Assembly: GCF_033807575.1 (NCBI RefSeq)
Contig: NC_084707.1
Span: forward strand, 18,586,550 to 18,650,549
Direction of reading: 5' to 3'
DNA: 64,000 bases
Source: Cydia pomonella
Taxonomy: Eukaryota > Arthropoda > Insecta > Lepidoptera > Tortricidae
Below, piece after piece: positions 58,390-64,000 of this stretch; position 1 is the first letter of the stretch, and the number at the start of each line of letters is the position of its first letter. Below the pieces are notes generated by a model. The model made no database searches. It was not told the DNA's origin and saw nothing but the letters and a program-made list of their open reading frames with translations. The position numbers and the translations under genes are program-made.

Positions 58390-59570
58390 GGGAATTCAAG
58401 ATGGGTGCCGTTTATTATAATTTCGACAACGCAAGGATTTGTGTTAAAGGGCCTTTCAGATCCTCAAACATTAATTTTCATTAATACAATTGAAAAAATT
58501 CAAGATGGCGGTCATCCGTCACAATTTTGATTTCGAATTCCTATTAAGGAGTCTTTCGAATCCTCAGATATAATTTTTTAACATGATCATACCAAAAATG
58601 AAAAATATCTAGATGGCGGCCCACGGCCATAATTTACAATTTTGACTATGAATTCATTATTAAGGTACCTTTCAGATCCTCAGATATTAATTTTCATTAT
58701 GATTAGTGAAATAATGACAAAAATTCAGGATGGCGGCCGTTTTTAGGGTTCCGTAGTCAACTAGGAACCCTTATAGTTTCGCCATGTCCGTCTGTCTGTC
58801 TGTCTGTCTTGCTGTCCGAGGCTTTGCTCCGTGGTCGTTAGTGCTAGAAAGCTGAAATTTGACATGGATATATAAATCAATAAAGCCGACGAAGTCGTAC
58901 AATAAAATCTAAAAAATTAATTTTTTTTAGGGTAGGGTAGGGTAGAGTAGGGGTACTCGTAAAGTGGGGGTGAAATTTTTGTTCCGCTTCAACCCTAGAG
59001 TGTGGGGTATCGTTGGAAAGGTCTTTCAAAACTAATAGGTGTTTTCGGGAAACATTTTTTGATAAAGTGAATATATTCGGAGATAATCGCTCCGAAAGAA
59101 AAAAAATGTGTCTCCCCCTCTAACTTTTGAACTATAGGTCCAAAAAATATGAAAAAAATCGTGGAAGTAGAGCTTAAGAAAGAGATTAAATGAAAACTAT
59201 AGCGGACATGATCAGTTTAGCTGTTTTTGAGTTATCGCAAAAAGTTTTCCCTTCATAGTAAAAAGACTTACTTTAATTAGGTACTGATTATGCAAATTTG
59301 CCTATTTGTTTAAGTCGGGTGAAAGGTACCGTTTCATCCCTTGGTTAACAATTTACTATACTTTAAGCTCCAGTTTAGCTTATTGTGACGGAAGAGTAAC
59401 TACGGAACCCTACACTGAGCGTGGCCCGACATGCTCTTGGCCGGTTATTTACCATTTGGCTTCGGTTTCGTACTAAGGAGAGCCTTAGAGAAAAAATGAA
59501 GACATTCAAGAGGGTGGCCGTTTGTTCCAATTTTGACAGATTCATTTTACGCGACCTTTTAAATTATCAG
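58390..59570 (+). repeat. Tandem array of ~108-bp units with GATGGCGG cores
   Basis: Units start with ATTCAAGATGG-like sequence at 58394, 58498, 58607, 58723 and 59504. Each carries a form of AAGATGGCGGCC, followed by TTTTGAC, CCTTTCAGATCCTCAGATAT and ATTTTCATTA. The fourth unit is split by the repeat at 58742-59450. The spacing of the first four is 104, 109 and 116 bases. Confidence 0.75.
58742..59450. mobile_element. GGTTCCGTA/CCGGCC repeat family, full copy 3
   Basis: Colinear with 13794-14508, from AGGGTTCCGTAGTCAACTAG to GACATGCTCTTGGCCGG. The flanks GTTTTTA and GTTATTTA resemble a T-rich target duplication. It interrupts the tandem array. Confidence 0.75.
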
Positions 59571-59592
59571 TTATCAATTGTTGTCATAATCA

Positions 59593-59783
59593 GTACCCCT
59601 AGTGTAAATATTTTCGACAGCGAAACGTGACGTACGCGTTTGCGTTAAGTGTCATTTTGTATGAGATTTTTGACTTTCCAAAACGTCCCGCTTGGCGCGC
59701 TGTTCAAAAACCCATACAAAATGAGACTTAACGCAAACGCGTACGTCACGTTTCGCTATCGACTAAATTTACACTAGGGGTAC
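59593..59783. mobile_element. MITE with ~80-bp inverted repeats
   Basis: Arms from GTACCCCTAGTGTAAAT through GCGAAACGTGACGTACGCG to CATTTTGTATG are near-perfect inverse copies around about 40 bases. Almost the whole element is a hairpin. Confidence 0.85.
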
Positions 59784-60318
59784 AGACCAATGAATTCAAA
59801 AAAGAAGAAAATCATGTTTGAACTTTAAAATATATGTTAATACTTCAACAGCACGTTTACCTAATTTCATTTAAATTTGAACAAATTTACTATAAGTTAT
59901 TGCGTAACTAACTATCTAAACTATCCTCTGATAGTTCAGTCAGAAACCATTGAAATGCCGGGACGTGCCTCTAGCCAGCCGTGTGTTCCAAGTTGAATGT
60001 AAGAATTTCGCTTCGCTTAGCTCGCTCGTTCGATTAAATACGACTCTTGGATGACGATAGATTACAAAAATCTTACTCTCTATCTTTTTATGATGTTTGA
60101 CGGCCAAACAAACAAAAAATGAGAACATGCGATGTGTAATTCCGAGCCTCGCACTACTTAGTAATGAGCAGACATATCCCCTTGCGACAGCTACGATTAA
60201 TGAAGTACAATACTAATTTGTCTTTAATTATTTAAATACAATGAAAAAAAAACATTAAAATTGACTATAAACTAAACAGGAATAAAAGTAAACAAAAAGA
60301 AAGACACAAATACAAAAA
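59784..60318 (+). other. End part of intron 5
   Basis: AT-rich. Bases 60180-60318 may be the 3' UTR of the minus-strand LINE fragment next door. No exon seen. Confidence 0.4.
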
Positions 60319-60603
60319 TTAATCAAACAACCCGTCCCGAGCCCTCCCAGACGCAAAGGTGCCCATCACGCTCGCCGCGTTGCCACGCTGAATCGCGATA
60401 GACAGCCTCTGCATCAGGAATGACCCGGAACGAGGGTCATGACCCCTCTCCCTCAACCGCCGTCCCAATTCGCTCAAGAAAATTTTGGCCTCGGCACACC
60501 AACACCCGGACGTCTCTACCGCTAACGGGACAAACATATATCTCGACAGCAGCGCCGAGTACTTATCGCGCTTTCGGAGTGCCGCAAATTCAGCCTTTAT
60601 AAT
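60319..60603 (-). mobile_element. LINE RT C-terminal fragment just before exon 6
   Basis: A minus frame runs from about 60603 to a stop at 60319. It reads KAEFAALRKRDKYSALLSRY, FVPLAVETSG, LSELGRRLRERGHDPRSGSF and LMQRLSIAIQRGNAASVMGT. This is the C-terminal tail of an insect LINE, intact over 95 codons, lying antisense to the host gene and ending 66 bases before exon 6. Confidence 0.8.
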
Positions 60604-60669
60604 TCATGTCTTTATAAACCTATATTTACATTAAATAAATATTTTATCATTTATTTTTTTATTATTTAG

Positions 60670-60828
60670 ATGCTGAAGTCATGTCGGCAGTTGACAATGA
60701 CGGTGCGCACGGCAGGCGCCCTGGTGGGGCGCGCGTCGTGCTCATGGATGGACCGCTACGGGCGGCCCGCGTCGCCGCCGCCGCCGCGCCAGTCGCGCTC
60801 CGCCAGCAAGGACCGCTCGATACGCAGG
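60670..60828 (+). CDS. dysc: dysc/whirlin-like gene, exon 6 (end of PDZ domain and linker)
   Basis: Acceptor TTATTATTTAG, donor CAGG|GTAATT; 53 whole codons, in phase with exon 5. MLKSCRQLTMTVRTAG completes PDZ helix B and the last strand. Then come CSWMDRYGRPASPPPPRQ and SRSASKDRSIRR, a basic Ser-rich linker. In whirlin the first PDZ is likewise followed by a W.D..GR..SPP motif, and this is the main ground for naming the gene. Later PDZ domains would be encoded beyond the window. An alternative is another member of the whirlin/PDZD7/harmonin group. The exon end is copied in degraded form in the following intron. Confidence 0.85.
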
Positions 60829-60865
60829 GTAATTACATCACGCCTTTAGCGGTTCTTCTACAGGT

Positions 60866-61240
60866 GTAATGATAATGATGCTCATGGCAGGAAAACAGTC
60901 GTACTCGTGGATGGCCGGACCGCTACGGACGACCCTCGTCGCCGTCGCTGGCGCCGCCGCGTCAGACACACAGATACACGACACAACTATTGAACCGGTC
61001 ACTGTACGGATGCTGATGATGATACCGATCCTACTTACAGGATTTCGTCTGCAATGACCGATATGCAGCACTAGTGTCTGCTTTACAGGTAACCCACTTT
61101 TAATCGGCACTACAGCATAATTTTTTATGATCAGTTCAGTATTCTTGACCGCTCTATACGCAGGTCAATTAGGTAATACAGAACTGCTAAACAGTCGTAT
61201 TACAGCTATTGTAACATTTGTGACCGATCCTATCTGCAGT
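60866..61240 (+). repeat. Degraded partial copies of exon 6
   Basis: Bases 60875-60960 (GCTCATGGCAGG...TCGTGGATGGCCGGACCGCT...CCTCGTCGCCGTCG) follow exon bases of about 60705-60790 with changes and a gap. Copies of the exon's final stretch GACCGCTCGATACGCAGG follow: near 61028-61041, 61056-61067, at 61147-61164 (GACCGCTCTATACGCAGG) and near 61229-61245. Frames are broken. Confidence 0.65.
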
Positions 61241-61980
61241 TTAGTCCATTGTTTGTCACCTAATCTAAGTTAGTCTTGTGACACAGGCAGTCTAAATGCA
61301 TAATTATATGAGAGCAGTTTATCCACGGAAGCGCAGTTTGCCAGTTAGATGCTCGTGCCGGCAACAATAACAAACTTGTCTCCGCTTGGCACGGAATCAA
61401 AACTCGATTAAAACTTGTTCCAAATCAATGACAGGAAATATGAATGCTAAATTGATGGCAACTAGTAAAGGTACTCGGTATCTATAGTGTCGCCGCGCTA
61501 AGTACATTTATGTACCTATTTGAGACTTTTGAGGAGCTTATTTCAATAAGATATGAGCATGAGATAAGAATGTTCTGTAAAATATGAACCTAAGTAGTAG
61601 AACGTGAAATCTATTATTTTATGTATCACTGAATAGTTCGTTGCAAGGCAGTTGGTGTAATAAAAAATATGTAGTAAAATGTACATATATTTGGGTCGGG
61701 CATCATTTCTGATAACCGTTATGATTTTAGGGTTTCATAAAATTTACGCGCAATATTTGGGTCGTAAATATGCGGTAATATACACAGTAATACGAGTAAA
61801 TAAGGGTGGGATGGGCACGTGGTGGTATGCTAATCGTGGTCTACTGCCCACTAAACTGTCGTTAGTGGCCGTAATGAGGCTGCTGACACGTTTCCTGCTA
61901 TCTGCTTGTAGACATGGTATTATTACACTAATTAATCAGTTAATATTAACTAGCAGTAAATATTAGTCCATGCCGGACTT
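61241..61980 (+). other. Intron after exon 6
   Basis: AT-rich. The 95-codon frame at 61679-61966 has no family features. No further exon of the gene was found up to 64000. Confidence 0.4.
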
Positions 61981-62106
61981 GGACCCATTTCTCGAACATT
62001 ATTAGACTAATATTATTAGTCCACAAACTGTCAAATCGTACATGTTTCCATGACAACACGCTAAACGCTAATAATATTAGCCTAATATGGTTCGAGAAAT
62101 GGGCCC
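61981..62106. mobile_element. CCCATTTCTCGAA-ended MITE
   Basis: Left GGACCCATTTCTCGAAC, right GTTCGAGAAATGGGCCC. The inverted repeats of about 38 bases extend into TAATATTATTAG. 126 bp. Confidence 0.8.
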
Positions 62107-62476
62107 CTGAATTGGTATTTACTTGCATGTGCTTTTAAGTTAATTAGGGTCATTTTAAAGAAACTTTACGTCTTAAATCGCGTTTTTTACTCACTCGCGC
62201 GACATGTTTTGGAAACGCCCTGATCTATATTTATAAGCACAAAAATAAATACGTGAGTTAAAACGTAAAATTAGCTTAAGAGGCTGTCAACACCCAATGT
62301 CCTTGAAATTGATGTTACTTAAACAGTTTTTTAAGAAAGACTATTTGTTTTAGTCAAGTAAGAAAAATATATGTTCATATTAATTATATTTCAAAGACCG
62401 TGGTTGTACTCGATACACGATTGAACGAAATCGGCTCGATAGAAAATAATTGCAAAGATAACTTAAAATCACAATT
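62107..62476 (+). other. AT-rich spacer
   Basis: Nothing recognised. Confidence 0.4.
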
Positions 62477-62870
62477 AGAATAGAATAGAATAGAAAAACG
62501 TTTATTGCAAAACCATCTACAAACAGCACCACATTAGAAAACAAAAAAAGTAAGAAAGAAGATCTAATACACTAAACAGTTATAAGTGTTATAACTACTT
62601 GTAACTTATACTAACATGCAATAGTTACAGTGATGATGCTGTAATAGAGGCTACAATTGGACACCACTCAGCATATGCTCTAACATATATATGCTACAGC
62701 GCTGGTCTTCCGTGGAGCCCAGGGCAAGAAGATAGCTCGGAACAGTAAAGGCAGTGTCAGACAGTGATTTAGCAAGTATTAATATTTAACACAAGTTAGA
62801 AACTAATGCACGGAAAAATTTCAAAGCGGAAGTCAGTGGGTTGGGAATATCTAAAAATATATAAAAATAT
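62477..62870 (-). mobile_element. Retroelement 3' end with (ATTCT)n tail
   Basis: The low end AGAATAGAATAGAATAGAAA followed by CGTTTATTGC reads, on the minus strand, as a UTR with an AATAAA-like signal and an (ATTCT)n tail, a common LINE ending. The 5' limit and any coding part are unclear. Confidence 0.5.
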
Positions 62871-62880
62871 AAACAGGTAA

Positions 62881-63241
62881 TGTCAGACATGTATTTAGTT
62901 TAATATATAGTAGAGCATATATACTGAGGCGAGCTCATATTCGACACGGTTTCCCATCACTAAAACCGGCGGCCCTTCGCCAATCCCTAGTTTCCGGGAA
63001 TCGCCTACGAGCGCCGCGCGCGCGCCGCTCGGCAGCCAGTGCGAGCCAGACACTTCTAGCGAGCGGTCACGCTTCTCGTCCCTACGCTCGCCGCTCTCGC
63101 GAGTGCGATATACGTACCGAACCGACGCGAGTGATATTGTTATAATTGTACCAAGATCGTTCTTTGTGATTAGTTATCCAATAAATAATTGCAATCTTGC
63201 TCGTGGGTTTCTATTATAATAACCACTCAAAGGAACCCACA
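62881..63241 (+). mobile_element. 5' LTR of a Ty3/gypsy retrotransposon
   Basis: It begins TGTCAGACATG and ends GGAACCCACA, so TGT...ACA borders. AATAAA lies at about 63179-63184. Directly after it TTGGTGACCCTG (63242-63253) fits a primer-binding site starting TGG. The 3' LTR is beyond the window, so the left border is inferred from the TG rule and could be off. Confidence 0.65.
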
Positions 63242-63383
63242 TTGGTGACCCTGTGAATAAAGTGAAGTTATTCCGTTGTGTGGACTTACGCCAACCTCTG
63301 GACAAAAAACCCGACACTGCTACAACGATCACTTTTACGACTACACGGCACGAAGAAAGCCGTTACTTTCGTTACCATTTACC

Positions 63384-64000
63384 ATGTACGGTTCAGATAA
63401 CCATGAAAACAACTCCGACGCTGCCGCCGCGGCCGCTGCTGCCGCTGCCGCTGCTTCCGCTGCTGCCGCTGCTGCCTCCGCCCCTACCGGTGCTAAAGAT
63501 GTGAATATTCACGTTGGTACTGGCGCTGCCGGTGCCCCGCAGTTACCCACCCACGCCGCCGTCCACGCTGCCGCTGCCGCCGCCGCTGCCACTGCGGCCG
63601 GCCATCCGACATCGCCGCCAGTGCCGCTGCAACCGCCATCTGGTTTTGGTTATGAGGTAAGCCGTGTTGGGATTCGAGTTCCGCCTTTTTACCCCGATCA
63701 CCCCACTGTATGGTTCGGTATAATAGAGGCTCAGTTTCACGTAAACAATATAACCAGAGAATTAACAAAATTTTACTACGCAATAGCCCAACTGGACCCT
63801 AAAACCGCAACAGAGGCGGAAGAAATTATTACGTGCCCTCCTGCGAATGAACCCTATACCAAACTCAAAAATACACTCATAGCTCGATTCTCAGAATCCA
63901 GTGAAGAGAAAATTCATAGACTTTTAGAAAAAGAGGAAATTGGGAGCCGCAAACCTTCCTCTTTCCTACGCCATTTGAAGGCTTTAGCTAAAGGAGCAGG
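63384..64000 (+). CDS. gag: gag of a Ty3/gypsy LTR retrotransposon (partial, runs off window)
   Basis: The ATG at 63384 opens a frame with 205 codons and no stop to the end of the window. Residues 13-33 and 58-72 are alanine-rich tracts from GCN repeats. A gypsy capsid domain follows from about residue 95: GIRVPPFYPDHPTVWFG, then FYYAIAQLDPKTATEAEEII and LEKEEIGSRKPSSFLRHLK. The P.F.P..P..WF start and the L..EE.G.RKPS.FLRH block are hallmarks of insect Ty3/gypsy gag. Gag forms the particle that packages the element RNA. Protease, RT and integrase should lie downstream. The long 5' alanine tract is unusual. The intact frame suggests a young or active copy. Confidence 0.9.
   Translation, partial: MYGSDNHENNSDAAAAAAAAAAAASAAAAAASAPTGAKDVNIHVGTGAAGAPQLPTHAAVHAAAAAAAATAAGHPTSPPVPLQPPSGFGYEVSRVGIRVPPFYPDHPTVWFGIIEAQFHVNNITRELTKFYYAIAQLDPKTATEAEEIITCPPANEPYTKLKNTLIARFSESSEEKIHRLLEKEEIGSRKPSSFLRHLKALAKGA

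Noticed and set aside
63493..63783. A 96-codon minus-strand frame
   Set aside because: Antisense shadow of the gypsy gag alanine-rich code.

Overview
This window looks like nuclear DNA of a moth or butterfly (Lepidoptera). It is AT-rich, the genic exons are short, GC-rich and spliced, and many dispersed repeats have the flavour of moth and butterfly genomes. These include the family ending in ACGGAACCCTAAAAA / CCGGCCAAGTGCGAGTCGG, the ACCGACTTCAA family, a tRNA-derived SINE, Helitrons with CTAG ends, and LINE tails. No bacterial, organellar or rRNA sequence was seen.

One cellular gene is recognisable. Six plus-strand exons (25050-25228, 26511-26715, 29608-29804, 40768-40927, 44073-44203, 60670-60828) have GT/AG borders and matching codon phases. 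They join into 343 complete codons without a stop. Exons 4, 5 and 6 encode one complete PDZ domain followed by a CSWMDRYGRPASPP motif, the arrangement known after PDZ1 of whirlin. I call the gene the whirlin / Drosophila dyschronic (dysc) homologue. The first and last exons of the protein lie outside the window. The introns are about 1.3, 2.9, 11.0, 3.1 and 16.5 kb and are full of transposons. Exons 1 and 6 are each followed, inside the intron, by degraded partial copies of themselves.

Layout. 1-3.5 kb: a dead LINE broken by three hairpin elements, plus a LINE 3' end. 3.5-7.6 kb: AT-rich DNA with a circularly permuted inverted duplication. 7.8-14.5 kb: three ACCGACTTCAA elements with internal tandem units. 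14.9-15.7 kb: a TTAA-flanked piggyBac-like element. 18.2-20.3 kb: a second LINE 3' end and a Helitron carrying a tRNA-Ser-like module. 24.2-24.6 kb: a Harbinger-like MITE. 25.0-61.2 kb: the dysc-like gene and its introns, with LINE fragments, SINEs, MITEs, a Tc1-like element with internal satellite, and a tandem array with GATGGCGG cores. 61.2-62.9 kb: a MITE and a retroelement tail. 62.9 kb to the end: the 5' LTR and gag of a Ty3/gypsy retrotransposon that runs off the window.

No gene-scale novel system such as a defence island or CRISPR array is visible. The unusual material is structural: pseudo-exon tails in one gene, a three-level nested insertion (SINE containing MITE containing retroposon), the permuted inverted duplication, and tandem repeats inside transposons. 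All calls come from reading the sequence; no database search was run.
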